From contig NZ_VIGC02000003.1 of NCBI RefSeq assembly GCF_006569185.2, positions 186,001 through 250,000 of the forward strand: a stretch of 64,000 nucleotides of DNA. The letters are read 5' to 3'. The notes beneath the pieces are model-generated. The model had not been told where the DNA came from. It did not search any database and saw nothing but the letters and a program-made list of their open reading frames with translations. Made by a program: the position numbers and the translations under genes. This document shows, one piece after another, positions 1 through 8,666 of the stretch. This DNA comes from Litorilinea aerophila. GTDB lineage: Bacteria > Chloroflexota > Anaerolineae > Caldilineales > Caldilineaceae. Positions within the stretch are counted from its first letter, which is position 1, and every line of letters starts with the position of its first letter.

Positions 1-372
1 TTCGGCCTGGCCCAGCTCCACCAGCTTCGGGGCCGGGTGGGCCGGGGGCAGCACCAGAGCTACTGCGCCCTCATCAGCCGGGTGCCCGCTGGAAGCGAGG
101 CCGAAGAGCGGCTGCGGGCCCTGGAAGAGATCGACAACGGCTTCGAGCTGGCCGAGAAGGATCTGGAGCTGCGAGGGCCCGGCGACTTCCTGGGAACTCG
201 CCAATCGGGCCTGCCGCCATTGCGGGTGGCCCAGCTCAGCGACATGGCTACCCTCAGCGCCGCGCGGGAAGCAGCCCAGGCCCTCATCCGTCGGGATCCT
301 GAGCTGGCTGACCATCCCCAGCTGGCCCAACAGGTGCAGCGCTTCTGGCGGGGCCATGGGGATGTGAGCTAA
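1..372 (+). CDS. recG: ATP-dependent DNA helicase RecG, C-terminal end (partial)
   Basis: The frame is open from base 1 to a TAA at 370-372, so only the last 123 residues are in the window. The visible part starts with the helicase motif VI region (Q-L-x-G-R-V-G-R-G, residues 8-16) and continues with the typical RecG sequence [17 protein letters not shown], the conserved stretch after the second RecA-like domain. RecG remodels stalled replication forks and branched DNA in the cytoplasm by ATP-driven branch migration. A GTG at 37 could open a shorter frame, but it lies inside the conserved motif and is not a real start. The TRCF/Mfd helicases share this block, but the length and sequence after it fit RecG better. 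Confidence 0.93.
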   Translation, partial: FGLAQLHQLRGRVGRGQHQSYCALISRVPAGSEAEERLRALEEIDNGFELAEKDLELRGPGDFLGTRQSGLPPLRVAQLSDMATLSAAREAAQALIRRDPELADHPQLAQQVQRFWRGHGDVS

Positions 373-412
373 AGAATTGCGAAACTAAACCCCACTTCCG
401 AAAGGAAACACC

Positions 413-1258
413 ATGAAACTGGGCTGTTTTCAGAGCAACCGGGGTCTGCGTCAACTGGCCTTCGGAGAATTTGTGGCGCAGGCCAAAGCCCTGGGCTATG
501 AGGCCATCGACGCGCCGCCCAACAACGGCGAGGCGGTGGCCCTCTGCCGCCAGCAGGGCCTGACTGTCCACGCCACCAGCGCGCTGGTGCCGCCCGACCT
601 GAGCCGGGACAGTGCCCGCCAGGAGGAGATCGTCAACCAGGTGAAGGCAGCCATCGACGCGGCCGCAGCCAGCGGGGTGGGCGTCATCACCCACCTGATC
701 GGCCGGGATCCTGCCCTCAACGGCGACGACAACATCGCCCTCTTCAAGGAGGTGTACACGCCCATTGCCGCCCACGCCGAAGCCCAGGGGGTGCGCCTGG
801 CCTTCGAGAACTGGCCCCGCAACGGCACCATGCTGGCCATCACGCCGGAGCTGTGGGGAGCCATGTTCAATGCCGTGCCCTCACCCGCCCTGGGCCTCTG
901 CTACGACCCCTCCCACCTCTACTGGCTGGGCATCGACTACATCCAGCCCATTCGAGACTTCGGCGAGCGCATCTACCACGCCCACGCCAAGGACACGGAG
1001 ATCCTGGCGGCCGGACGTGACCAGTTCGGCATCTACGGCCGGCAGTTGAGCAGCACCAGCCCGGCCAACTGGTGGCGCTATCGCCTCCCCGGCTACGGCG
1101 CCATCGACTGGGCCCGCTATCTGGATACCCTCTACCAGGTGGGCTATGACGGCGTGCTGAGCGTGGAACACGAAGATCCGGTGTGGGACGCCACCCCCGA
1201 ACTGGCCTTCCGTGGCTTAAAGCTGGCCCGCCAGTTCCTCCTGCCGTTCCTGGCGTAG
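413..1258 (+). CDS. Sugar phosphate isomerase/epimerase family protein (xylose isomerase-like TIM barrel)
   Basis: This 281-residue protein has the layout of the AP endonuclease 2/xylose isomerase-like TIM barrel. Candidate metal ligands are Glu132 (FENWP), Asp165 and His168 (YDPSH), His191 (YHAHAKD) and Glu252 (VEHED), a normal set for sugar isomerases and epimerases of this fold. An AAAGGA lies 7 nt before the ATG. It follows recG by 40 nt on the same strand but has no functional link to it. Family members act on keto sugars, inositols or hydroxypyruvate, and the substrate cannot be read from sequence. The window carries a second, distant member at 30586-31392, so this kind of chemistry is frequent here. 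There is no signal peptide; it is cytoplasmic. Confidence 0.85.
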   Translation: MKLGCFQSNRGLRQLAFGEFVAQAKALGYEAIDAPPNNGEAVALCRQQGLTVHATSALVPPDLSRDSARQEEIVNQVKAAIDAAAASGVGVITHLIGRDPALNGDDNIALFKEVYTPIAAHAEAQGVRLAFENWPRNGTMLAITPELWGAMFNAVPSPALGLCYDPSHLYWLGIDYIQPIRDFGERIYHAHAKDTEILAAGRDQFGIYGRQLSSTSPANWWRYRLPGYGAIDWARYLDTLYQVGYDGVLSVEHEDPVWDATPELAFRGLKLARQFLLPFLA

Positions 1259-1529
1259 GAGCGGAGGTCACCCATCCCTGTGTGACAGGGATGCCGGGTA
1301 CGCGCTGGCCCCCATGTCCGACCGGGAGGCCGGATCCGCGACATGGGCGCGAACCCACCGATGCATCGCGCATCGGCTGACCGCTGGGCACATGGACGTC
1401 GGTACTCTGCGGTGTTTTTGTGTGAAGTCACAGCGGATTGCAGTTGGAGGTTGATTCAGCCAACACCTCCACATCAACCTCCAACCTGCAATCTCCCCAA
1501 TCTTCAATCTTCAATCTTTAACCGAACCC
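1259..1529. repeat. Convergent gap with family D post-stop hairpin, copy 1
   Basis: Nine bases after the isomerase stop lies GTCACCCA-TCCC-TGTGTGAC (1267-1286). It overlaps a perfect alternative stem CATCCCTG/CAGGGATG (1273-1280 and 1286-1293). A related hairpin lies directly after the stop codon at 12517-12519. A second inverted repeat, CCCATGTC (1311-1318) with GACATGGG (1340-1347), follows. The rest, about 1440-1520, is low-complexity sequence with repeated AACCTCC and CAATCTTC words. No gene was seen. The gap lies between convergent genes, so the hairpins may act as transcript ends, although no T-tract follows them. Confidence 0.6.
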
Positions 1530-2816
1530 TCACCGCTGGTCCAGGGGCACGTAGTCCCTGGCTTCTTCGCCCAGGTAGACCTGGCGAGGGCGGGCGATAC
1601 GCTGCTCCGGATCGGTGACCAGCTCCACCCACTGGGCCAGCCAGCCCGGCGCCCGACCCAGGGCGAAGAGCACGGTGAACATGTCCGTGGGGAAGCGCAT
1701 GGCCTTGTAGATGATGCCGCTGTAGAAGTCCACGTTGGGGTAGAGCTTGCGGGAGATGAAGTACTCGTCGTTCAGGGCTACCTCTTCCAGCTTCAGGGCA
1801 ATGTCCAGCAAGGGGTCGGTGCCGGTCACCTCGAAGACGTCGTAGGCGATCTTCTTGATGATGCGGGCCCGGGGGTCGTAGTTCTTGTAGACCCGGTGGC
1901 CGAAGCCCATGAGCCGGAATTCGCCCTTCTTCACCCGCTCGATGTAGGACGGCACATTCTTCACATCGCCGATTTCGGTCAACATGCGCACCACGGCCTC
2001 ATTGGCGCCGCCGTGGAGGGGGCCGAAGAGGGCCGCGGCCGCGCCGCTCATGGCGCTGTAGGGGTCGGCCTTGGCCGAACCGATGCTGCGCATGACCGAG
2101 GTGGAGCAGTTCTGCTCGTGATCCGCGTGGAGGATAAAGAGCACATCCAACGCCTTGGCCAGCACCGGATTCACCTCGTAGGGGGTCTGGTTCATGTAGT
2201 CCAACATGTAGAGGAAGTTGGTGGTGTAATCCAGTTCGCTGCGGGGGTAGTTGTACGGCCGGCCGATGCGGTGGCGATAGGCGAAGGCCGCCACGGTGGG
2301 CAGCTTGCCCAGGATGCGCAAGATCTGCTTGTTCCGCACCGCGGGGTCATCCACATTCCGGGCTTCCGGATGGAAGGTGGAGAGGATGGAGAGGGCGCTG
2401 ATGAGCATGCTCATGGGGTGGGCGTCGTAGCGGAAGGCCTCCAACATGCGGGCCAGGTTTTGGTGGACGAAGGTGTGGTGGAGGACGTCGTACACCCACT
2501 TTTCGTACTGCTCTTTAGTGGGCAACTCCCCGTAGATCAGGAGGTAGGCCACTTCCAGAAAGGTGCTCTTCTCGGCCAGCTGCTCGATGGGGTAGCCCCG
2601 GTAGCGCAGGATGCCCTTTTCGCCGTCGATGTAGGTGATGGTGCTTTTGCAGGAGGCGGTGTTGGCATAGCCCGGGTCGTAGGTCATCAGGCCAAAATCT
2701 TCCGGATCCACCTTGATCTGGCGCAGGGCCATGGCCGGGATGGTGCCGTGTTCGATGGGGATCTCGTAGCTCTTGCCCGTGCGGTTATCGGTGATGGTCA
2801 GGGTATTCTTGCTCAT
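1530..2816 (-). CDS. gltA: Citrate synthase
   Basis: A 428-residue citrate synthase, which condenses oxaloacetate and acetyl-CoA to citrate in the first step of the TCA cycle. The catalytic triad is visible: His268 (PLHGGANEA), His307 (GFGHRVYKN) and Asp363 (PNVDFYSG). The N-terminal block around residues 56-80 (SCKSTITYIDG then GILRYRGYPIEQLAE) is typical of bacterial GltA, and length and motifs fit that group well. The frame is open 43 codons further upstream, but the ATG at 2816 has an AGGAG 7 nt before it and starts the homologous sequence (MSKNTLTITD). It lies 135 nt after the hydroxyacid dehydrogenase on the same strand. 2-Methylcitrate synthase is a close relative; nothing next to it suggests propionate use. 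Confidence 0.96.
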   Translation of the reverse strand: MSKNTLTITDNRTGKSYEIPIEHGTIPAMALRQIKVDPEDFGLMTYDPGYANTASCKSTITYIDGEKGILRYRGYPIEQLAEKSTFLEVAYLLIYGELPTKEQYEKWVYDVLHHTFVHQNLARMLEAFRYDAHPMSMLISALSILSTFHPEARNVDDPAVRNKQILRILGKLPTVAAFAYRHRIGRPYNYPRSELDYTTNFLYMLDYMNQTPYEVNPVLAKALDVLFILHADHEQNCSTSVMRSIGSAKADPYSAMSGAAAALFGPLHGGANEAVVRMLTEIGDVKNVPSYIERVKKGEFRLMGFGHRVYKNYDPRARIIKKIAYDVFEVTGTDPLLDIALKLEEVALNDEYFISRKLYPNVDFYSGIIYKAMRFPTDMFTVLFALGRAPGWLAQWVELVTDPEQRIARPRQVYLGEEARDYVPLDQR

Positions 2817-2951
2817 GAAATGACTCCTGGTATGATGAACTTTTTGTGGACGTTTTAAGGATCCATCGTCCAACCGGGCTGGGGACGATGGGGGGCATGG
2901 CGGGCCGCCGACCATAGAAATGGCCGGCCACGGGCCAACGCCCACGGCGAC

Positions 2952-3926
2952 TCAGGATTCATCCTCCACCGGGTAGGGGAGGGGCTTGCCCTGGACGCCG
3001 GCGATCAGGTTTTCGGCTGCGATCAGGGCCATCTTGGTGCGGGTGGCCACCGACGCGCTGGCAATGTGGGGCAGGACCACACAGTTGGGTAGCTGGAGCA
3101 GGGGATGATCCACCGGCAATGGCTCGGGCTCGGTTACGTCCAGCCCGGCGGCCAGGATCTCCCCGTTGACCAGCGCCTGATACAGGGCTTCCTGATCCAC
3201 CACCGGGCCCCGGCTGGTGTTGATCAGGATCGCGGTCTTCTTCATCTTGCGGAATTTCTCGGCGTCGAACAGGTGGTAGGTGCTGGCGTTGAGGCGGGGA
3301 TGCAGGGTGATGAAGTCACACTCGGCCAGAAGGGTGTCCATGTCCACGTAGGTGGCGCCCAGCTCATCGGCCACCTCGGGCCGGGGGCGGACGTCGTGGT
3401 AGAGGATCCGGCAGTTGAAGCCCCGCAGCCGGCGGGCCACTGCCCGGCCGATCCGTCCTAGCCCCACGATGCCCACCGTGCTGCCGTGGACATCCTGGCC
3501 CGCCATCCACATGGGTTTCCAGGTGGTCCATTCCCCCCGACGGATGGCGTCGATGGCTTCGGGGATGCGCCTGGCCGTGGCCAGGAGCAGGGCCACGGCC
3601 AGGTCCGCGGTGGTCTCGGTGAGGACGCCGGGGGTGTTGCCCACCGCGATGTTGCGCCGGCGGCAGGCAGCCACGTCGATGTGGTCATATCCCACAGACA
3701 GGGTACTGACCACCCGCAGGTTGCTGCCTGCCGCGTCCAACAGCTCTTCGTCGATCCGTTCGGTCAAAAGGCAGTAGAGCCCGTCGATGCCCCGCACCCA
3801 TTCCAGCAACGTCTCCCGGGGGATAGGGTCGTCCGAGTCCCACTGGCGCACCTGGCAGACCTCCTGGACCCGGGCCAGGCCCGCCTCTGGAATGCGCCGG
3901 GTGATGACCACGTTGGGCTTGCTCAT
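2952..3926 (-). CDS. D-2-hydroxyacid dehydrogenase, glyoxylate/hydroxypyruvate reductase type
   Basis: This 324-residue NAD(P)-dependent dehydrogenase belongs to the D-isomer-specific 2-hydroxyacid family. Residues 155-160 (GLGRIG) form the dinucleotide-binding glycine motif. The catalytic set is Arg239 (NTSRGPVVD), Glu268 (TEPEPLP) and His287 (LPHIAS). The stretch TLSVGYDHID near residue 76 and the PEPLP loop are characteristic of the GRHPR/GyaR subgroup, which reduces glyoxylate and hydroxypyruvate with NAD(P)H. An AGGAAG lies 5 nt before the ATG. It sits upstream of citrate synthase on the same strand, in keeping with central carbon metabolism. 2-Ketogluconate reductase is a possible alternative within the same subgroup. 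Confidence 0.87.
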   Translation of the reverse strand: MSKPNVVITRRIPEAGLARVQEVCQVRQWDSDDPIPRETLLEWVRGIDGLYCLLTERIDEELLDAAGSNLRVVSTLSVGYDHIDVAACRRRNIAVGNTPGVLTETTADLAVALLLATARRIPEAIDAIRRGEWTTWKPMWMAGQDVHGSTVGIVGLGRIGRAVARRLRGFNCRILYHDVRPRPEVADELGATYVDMDTLLAECDFITLHPRLNASTYHLFDAEKFRKMKKTAILINTSRGPVVDQEALYQALVNGEILAAGLDVTEPEPLPVDHPLLQLPNCVVLPHIASASVATRTKMALIAAENLIAGVQGKPLPYPVEDES

Positions 3927-4057
3927 GATCGCTTCCTGTTTCGTCTCCTGTGAGGTGGTGTTGGAAGTGGCTCAATCATACATGATCGGTTCACGCCAGG
4001 CTGCTCTTGCCCCCCTCACCCCCAGCGATGGGGGCTGAACAGTGACCCCGGGTGGTT

Positions 4058-5524
4058 TTACGCCGCCTGGTAGTAGTAATCCCGCAGGCGGCCTGCCAGC
4101 TCCACCGGCAGACGGCCCACCACCCGGGTTCCTTCGGGCCGGTGTTCCTCCTGTTCCACAAAGCCGTGGGTATGGATCAGGGCCACCAGTTCCCCCTCGC
4201 CGTAGGGGATGAGCACATCCACCGGAACCATACGCTGGCGCAGGACCTCGTCGATGGTCTGCAGCAGCTGGTCCAGCCCCTCGCCTGTGCGGGCGCTGAT
4301 GGCCACGGGGTTGGTGTATTCCAGCCGGGCTCGGCGCAGCCGTTCGCTGGCCACCGGGTCGTCGGGAGAGAGCCGGTCGATCTTGTTGAGCGCGGTGACG
4401 ATGGGTTTTTCCCCCGCGCCCAGATCCTCCAGCACCTCCTCCACGGCCGCCTCCTGCTCGTCGGCGTTGGGGTGGGAGATATCCACCACGTGGACCAGCA
4501 CATCCGCCTCGGTGACTTCCTCCAGGGTGGCCCGGAAGGCTGCCACGAGCTGGGTGGGCAGCTTCTGGATGAACCCCACGGTGTCGGTGAAGAGCACCAC
4601 GTGGCCGCTGGGCAGCTCCACCCGGCGGGTGGTGGGATCCAGGGTGGCGAAGAGCTGGTCCTCGGCCCGCACGCCGGCATTGGTGAGGGCGTTGAGCAGG
4701 GTGCTCTTTCCGGCGTTCGTATAGCCAACCAGGGCGACCACCGGCGTGGCAGCGCGGCGACGTTGCCGGCGGTAGTGGCTGCGGTGCTTGCTGATTTCGT
4801 CCAGCTGGCGTTTCAAGAAGGCGATGCGCCGCCCGATCTCCCGGCGGTCCACTTCCAGCTGGGTTTCACCCGGGCCGCGGACCCCCACCCCGCCGCCGGC
4901 GCCACCGGCCCGGCCGCCCACCTGGCGGGCCAGGTGGGTCCAGGCTCGGGTGAGGCGGGGCAGCCGATACTCGTACTGGGCCAGCTCCACCTGAACGGCA
5001 CCTTCTCGGGTGCGGGCATGGCGGGCGAAAATGTCCAGGATCAGGGCCGTGCGGTCCAGCACCTTTACCTCCTCGCCCAGCACCTTCTCCAGCTCCCGCT
5101 GCTGCCTGGGCGAGAGCTCGTCGTCGAAGATGACCACATTGGCACCCAGCTCCAGGACCAACATCTGGAGCTCTTCCACCTTGCCCTTGCCGATCAGGGT
5201 GGCGGGGTTGGGACTCTCCAGCCGCTGGGTCACCGTGCCCACCACCTGAACGTCGGCAGTCCTGGCCAGCAGGGCCAGCTCCTCCAGGGAGTCCTCCAGG
5301 GGCAGATGGCCTGGGTGCCCGGCCAGCTCTACGCCTACCAGCACCGCCTTTTCCTGGGGCGGCGCGGTGGGCACCAGCCCCGCTTCGTCCCGGGGCACTG
5401 CCCGGGGACCTGCGGCAGTTTCCGTCCCGGCGTTTCCCCGCCTGCGGGTCTGTTGGGCATTGGATTGAAAAGATTTCGGGTTCGTCATGGCTTCTCGCGA
5501 TCTGGCAGAGATGTGCTCTGCCAT
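4058..5524 (-). CDS. hflX: GTPase HflX
   Basis: HflX is a ribosome-associated GTPase that can split or rescue stalled 70S ribosomes, especially after heat stress. The HflX N-terminal domain (ESPNPATLIGKGKVEEL, then FDDELSPRQQRELE) is followed by a coiled region with the family signature GPGETQLE-D-RR, then the G domain: G1 GYTNAGKST (about residues 267-275), G3 DTVGFIQKLP and G4 NKID. The C-terminal extension is normal. The start is uncertain: GTG 5533, ATG 5524 and ATG 5488 are in frame, and the first 60 residues are not conserved. ATG 5524 is chosen only because ATG is preferred over GTG; no candidate has a convincing ribosome binding site. Confidence 0.94.
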   Translation of the reverse strand: MAEHISARSREAMTNPKSFQSNAQQTRRRGNAGTETAAGPRAVPRDEAGLVPTAPPQEKAVLVGVELAGHPGHLPLEDSLEELALLARTADVQVVGTVTQRLESPNPATLIGKGKVEELQMLVLELGANVVIFDDELSPRQQRELEKVLGEEVKVLDRTALILDIFARHARTREGAVQVELAQYEYRLPRLTRAWTHLARQVGGRAGGAGGGVGVRGPGETQLEVDRREIGRRIAFLKRQLDEISKHRSHYRRQRRRAATPVVALVGYTNAGKSTLLNALTNAGVRAEDQLFATLDPTTRRVELPSGHVVLFTDTVGFIQKLPTQLVAAFRATLEEVTEADVLVHVVDISHPNADEQEAAVEEVLEDLGAGEKPIVTALNKIDRLSPDDPVASERLRRARLEYTNPVAISARTGEGLDQLLQTIDEVLRQRMVPVDVLIPYGEGELVALIHTHGFVEQEEHRPEGTRVVGRLPVELAGRLRDYYYQAA

Positions 5525-5577
5525 TCTGGGCACGGGCCGATGGGGCTCCGTGTCCCCGTCTCTATCTTTCTGCGTCG

Positions 5578-6759
5578 CTATCCGCCTACCTGGACATAGG
5601 CGGCAAAGATCCAGCCAGAAACCGGCTCGATAATCTGGAGCCAGCGGCCATCTTGGCTCACGGCAATGGCCGTCACCGGGGTGCCGGCCGTCAACACATC
5701 CGTCTGAGGGTAGGCAATGTCCGGCCCGCTGCGCACATTCAGGGTGGGCGTCGAAACCTGGTATCGACGCACAGCCAGCCGCACCACCGCATAGGGCGGG
5801 CTATCTTCCCGGAAGTACAGGTACTCGTTGTTAACCCAGCCCTCCGCCGGCGTCTGGATGTGGGACCAGGTGCCATCGGCGGTGAAGTCGTCCACCGTCA
5901 CCGGTTCGCCCTGGGCCAGCAGGGCCACCTGGGCGGCCTCTGGATCTGGCCTGGCCCGGACCCACAGGGGGCCGGCGCCGGCCCACGCCCCCCGGGGGAG
6001 GGGGTAATGCTGCCGAAGGTAGGCAGCAGCCTCGGGTTCAAAGGGCAGAAACCGGCCCACGCCGCCAAATCCAGTCCCCTGGAATCCTGGGACGAGCACC
6101 CACCTTGCAGCCAGGCTCGTCAGCAGCAGGGCGACGGCCAGGGCCAATGGCACTCCCCACCGTCTCCGGGGTAGCCTGCGGCCCAGGCCCGACGCCCGGG
6201 CCAGGCCTTCCTCCACCTGGGCCCGCCAGGGAGCAGGGACGTGGAAAGGGCCGGCAGGCTGGCGGTTCGACCTGGGGTCCCCTGAACGCCCTCCGGCCGG
6301 CGTCCCCTTTAATTGTACACCAACTTGGCCCAATTGTCCCTCACCCGGCCCGGCTGTATCGCCTTTTCCCGGCCGCGGACGGGGGGCGGCAGGGCCGGAG
6401 CGGGTGGGCATCCAGCCGCGCAGCCAGCGCCAGACGGGATGGGGCGAGGGCGCCCTGTGTCCCAGGGCCATGGCCCAGCTCTCCACGGCCCAGGCGGCTG
6501 CCTCTGGCGCCAGCGCCAGGTTCTCCTCCAGCCGACGGGCCAGACGCGCGTGGAGGGTCTCCGTTGGCAGCCACCGGGGGGCGGCCAACAGCTCCTGGGG
6601 GATACGCTCCCGCTGTGCCTGCACCAGGACAAAGATCTCCCGGCGATAGTGGCCACAGTAGTCGTTCAGGAGCGCCTGGGTACGGCGAGGGTCGTGGGCC
6701 AGCGCCATGCCGTGGCGTTGGATGAGCTGGCGCAGGATGCGGCGTGGCTGCTCATGCAT
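5578..6759 (-). CDS. Membrane protein with two bacterial SH3 domains, partner of the adjacent kinase
   Basis: This 393-residue protein has three parts. Residues 1-105 form a helical domain (RRILRQLIQRHG, RREIFVLV, RLARRLEENLALAPEAAAWAVESWA) that I have seen in other bacterial signalling proteins but that I cannot name. A proline/glycine-rich linker follows, then one transmembrane helix at about 201-223. Outside the membrane are two SH3b domains, residues 265-316 and 338-391; the second carries the classic LNVRSGPD motif and a GWI-AAYV ending, typical of peptidoglycan- or ligand-binding SH3b. The gene follows the kinase at 6813-8168 by 53 nt on the same strand, so the two are probably co-transcribed. 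The cytosolic N-terminal domain may be the kinase target (inference). No good ribosome binding site precedes the ATG. Confidence 0.75.
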   Translation of the reverse strand: MHEQPRRILRQLIQRHGMALAHDPRRTQALLNDYCGHYRREIFVLVQAQRERIPQELLAAPRWLPTETLHARLARRLEENLALAPEAAAWAVESWAMALGHRAPSPHPVWRWLRGWMPTRSGPAAPRPRPGKGDTAGPGEGQLGQVGVQLKGTPAGGRSGDPRSNRQPAGPFHVPAPWRAQVEEGLARASGLGRRLPRRRWGVPLALAVALLLTSLAARWVLVPGFQGTGFGGVGRFLPFEPEAAAYLRQHYPLPRGAWAGAGPLWVRARPDPEAAQVALLAQGEPVTVDDFTADGTWSHIQTPAEGWVNNEYLYFREDSPPYAVVRLAVRRYQVSTPTLNVRSGPDIAYPQTDVLTAGTPVTAIAVSQDGRWLQIIEPVSGWIFAAYVQVGG

Positions 6760-6812
6760 GGTGGCTCGTCCGGTGGAGGAGCAGGGTCAAACCGGAACCG
6801 GCCGGAGGTTCC

Positions 6813-8168
6813 TCAACCATGGGCCAGGCGGATCGTCCCTTCACAGGCGCCAAAGTGGATGCGGGTCCCTTCGGCCAGGGTGATGCTGCGGCCTGGCGGC
6901 ACGGGGTGCACCGCGCCGGCGGCCGTGGTCGCGACCCAGGGCTCCGTCCCCAGGTTGCGGAGGCCCCAGATGCGGGGATCCTGGGGATGCTGGACCACCG
7001 CCGCCACCGGATCCTGGAAGTCGAAGGCCCGCTCTGGATCCACGTGGTGGGGAAAGAGGCGGGTGTTGTGGTTGAGCACCACCGTGGCCATCCCCCCGCC
7101 CGCGGCCGGCCGGGGTCCGCCGATGCGGATGCGGGGCGGCAGACGCAGGCCCTGGCCACAGGACCAGCACACGCCGGCCCCGGCTCCCTGCAGCCTGCGG
7201 CCATCGTAGAAGTTTTCGGCGCCGCAGTGGCTACAGGGGAAGATGGCATCCCGCAGGCGCACCAGCGCCGCCCGCCATTCGCTTTCCCGCACCCGGCCGT
7301 GGTCAGGGTCCCGGATGCCGTCGGTGAAGGCCCGGGTGAAGAGATCCCGCAGGAACTGGGGGTAGATGGGCCAGAAGGCCAGGGCGTTGTCGTGATAGCC
7401 GGGCAGGGGGCGGTTGCTTTCATCCGCCGGGTCGAAGATGAAGACGGGATGGGTGCCGTAGAGGCGGGTCATGGCGGGCAGGTCGAAGCAATGGAGGGCC
7501 GCTTCCTGGCGTCCTTCCAGGGGGTGGTGGTTCATGAGCAGGTAAAAGAGCAGGACGGCCAGGGAAAAGAGATCTGTCGCGGTGCTGGGGGTGGCTTCGC
7601 CTCGGACCAGCTCGGGCGCCATGAAGCGGGGGGTGCCGCCGATGGCCCCGGCCTGGCCGTCGATGTCCACGTTGTCGTTGTCGCAGATGCGGGTCTCGCC
7701 GGTGGCCGGGTCGAAGAAGACGTTGCCGAAGGAGATGTCTCGATAGCAGAGGCCCCGGGCATGGAGCTGGAGATAGCTGTGGGCCAGTTCGAAGCCGATG
7801 GTGGCCAGCACCCACAGGGAAGGCGTCACCCGCCGGGTGACCAGATCCACCATGCCCCGGAAGCGCTCCTCCCGCAGGGGCATCAGGTAGCCGAAGCCGG
7901 GTACGCCGTCGGCCTCCACCAGCTCCAGGGGCCAGAGGAAGCGGTCGCTGGGCGGCCCGGACTGCACGGCCCGTTCCAGCCGCTCCCGCAGGCGGGGGTC
8001 CTGGCGCAGGTAATGGGGGAAGAACCACTTGAGGGCCATGGGCTGGCCGTGGACCGACACCGCGTAGACTTCTCCCTGGCCGCCACTGCCCAGGAAGCGT
8101 TCAACGGCAATGGCCGGCCCCGGGGATTGGCTCTGGAGGGTGGTGCCAAGGGTGAGGAGTTGGTTCAT
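6813..8168 (-). CDS. Ser/Thr protein kinase with zinc ribbon and FHA-like C-terminal domain
   Basis: A 451-residue protein. The N-terminal kinase domain (about 20-300) has a glycine loop GSGGQGEV (27-34), Lys47 in ALKW, catalytic Asp144 in CYRDIS and Asn149, and an APE-like MAPE at 183-186. The usual DFG is replaced by DND (163-165), which keeps the metal-binding Asp; this fits the YegI-like branch of bacterial kinases. A zinc ribbon with Cys312, Cys315, Cys334 and Cys337 follows, and the last 100 residues resemble an FHA beta sandwich (GLRNLG, then PGRSITLAEGTRIHFG). Kinases of this type are known from TerY-P triads with a vWA protein and a PP2C phosphatase; neither partner is visible here. 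Instead the next gene encodes an SH3 membrane protein. It is probably cytosolic. Confidence 0.82.
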   Translation of the reverse strand: MNQLLTLGTTLQSQSPGPAIAVERFLGSGGQGEVYAVSVHGQPMALKWFFPHYLRQDPRLRERLERAVQSGPPSDRFLWPLELVEADGVPGFGYLMPLREERFRGMVDLVTRRVTPSLWVLATIGFELAHSYLQLHARGLCYRDISFGNVFFDPATGETRICDNDNVDIDGQAGAIGGTPRFMAPELVRGEATPSTATDLFSLAVLLFYLLMNHHPLEGRQEAALHCFDLPAMTRLYGTHPVFIFDPADESNRPLPGYHDNALAFWPIYPQFLRDLFTRAFTDGIRDPDHGRVRESEWRAALVRLRDAIFPCSHCGAENFYDGRRLQGAGAGVCWSCGQGLRLPPRIRIGGPRPAAGGGMATVVLNHNTRLFPHHVDPERAFDFQDPVAAVVQHPQDPRIWGLRNLGTEPWVATTAAGAVHPVPPGRSITLAEGTRIHFGACEGTIRLAHG

Positions 8169-8666
8169 GGCTCTCTATCCACCGGGCATGTCGAGGTCGA
8201 AACAGGGCGCGTGCAGGCACCATCTTAACATCGGTCGGAAGCTTCTGACAACCGGAAGGCACAACGGCACAACGGGCGGTATCAAGGAGGATTGGGTCAT
8301 TGGGTGATTTTCTCACCGACAGGGCCAGCCCAGGGCGCGATACTGGGGTTGATGCCCTTTCGCGGTTGGCGACAGCGGGCGGGCACAGAGGCCCGCCCCT
8401 ACGGGAACGGGCACCCCGTCGTAGGCGCAGCTCGTAGCTGCGCAGTCGTCGCTGTCCCTTCACCCGCCTGGGGTTGGCACCCACGGTAGGGGCCGCCCCC
8501 TGTGGCGGCCCGCTTCGGGCGGGCACAGAGGCCCGCCCCTACGGGAACGGGCACCCCGTCGTAGGCGGGGCGAATCATGATTCACCCCTATATACCGGAC
8601 AAGGAGCGAAGCTCGTGAACTCGTTTTGTCTGTCCTTCGGGAACCCGTTCCGGGGGAAGGAAATTC
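8169..8666. other. 498-bp divergent intergenic region filled with family E repeats
   Basis: No convincing gene was seen. The first 170 bases after the kinase start are ordinary spacer that must hold the kinase promoter on the minus strand. The middle (8351-8567) is a copy of the family E repeat, listed separately. The last 100 bases lead to the uracil-DNA glycosylase gene. Small frames here are short, GC-rich and run through the repeats, so they were not called. Confidence 0.6.
8351..8567. repeat. Family E composite intergenic repeat, copy 1 (contains a 52-bp identical direct repeat)
   Basis: The element contains two identical 52-bp direct repeats, 8376-8427 and 8516-8567, each starting with CGGGCGGGCACAGAGG and ending in CGTCGTAGGCG. 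Between them lies the palindrome GCGCAGCTCGTAGCTGCGC (8426-8444). Its reverse complement matches the tandem units at 18220-18550: the words GTAGGGGCGGGC, CGCCCGC-GTCGCCAA-CGCGAAAGGG, TGAAGGGAC and GCTGCGCAGCTACGAGCTGCGCC occur in both. It codes for nothing evident. Elements of this kind, rich in GGGGCGGGC, are dispersed between genes in many Chloroflexota and cyanobacterial genomes as far as I recall. Confidence 0.85.

Noticed and set aside
4052-5599. 515-residue open frame on the plus strand
   Set aside because: It is the exact antisense of hflX, whose GTPase motifs are clear; it is a shadow caused by high GC content.
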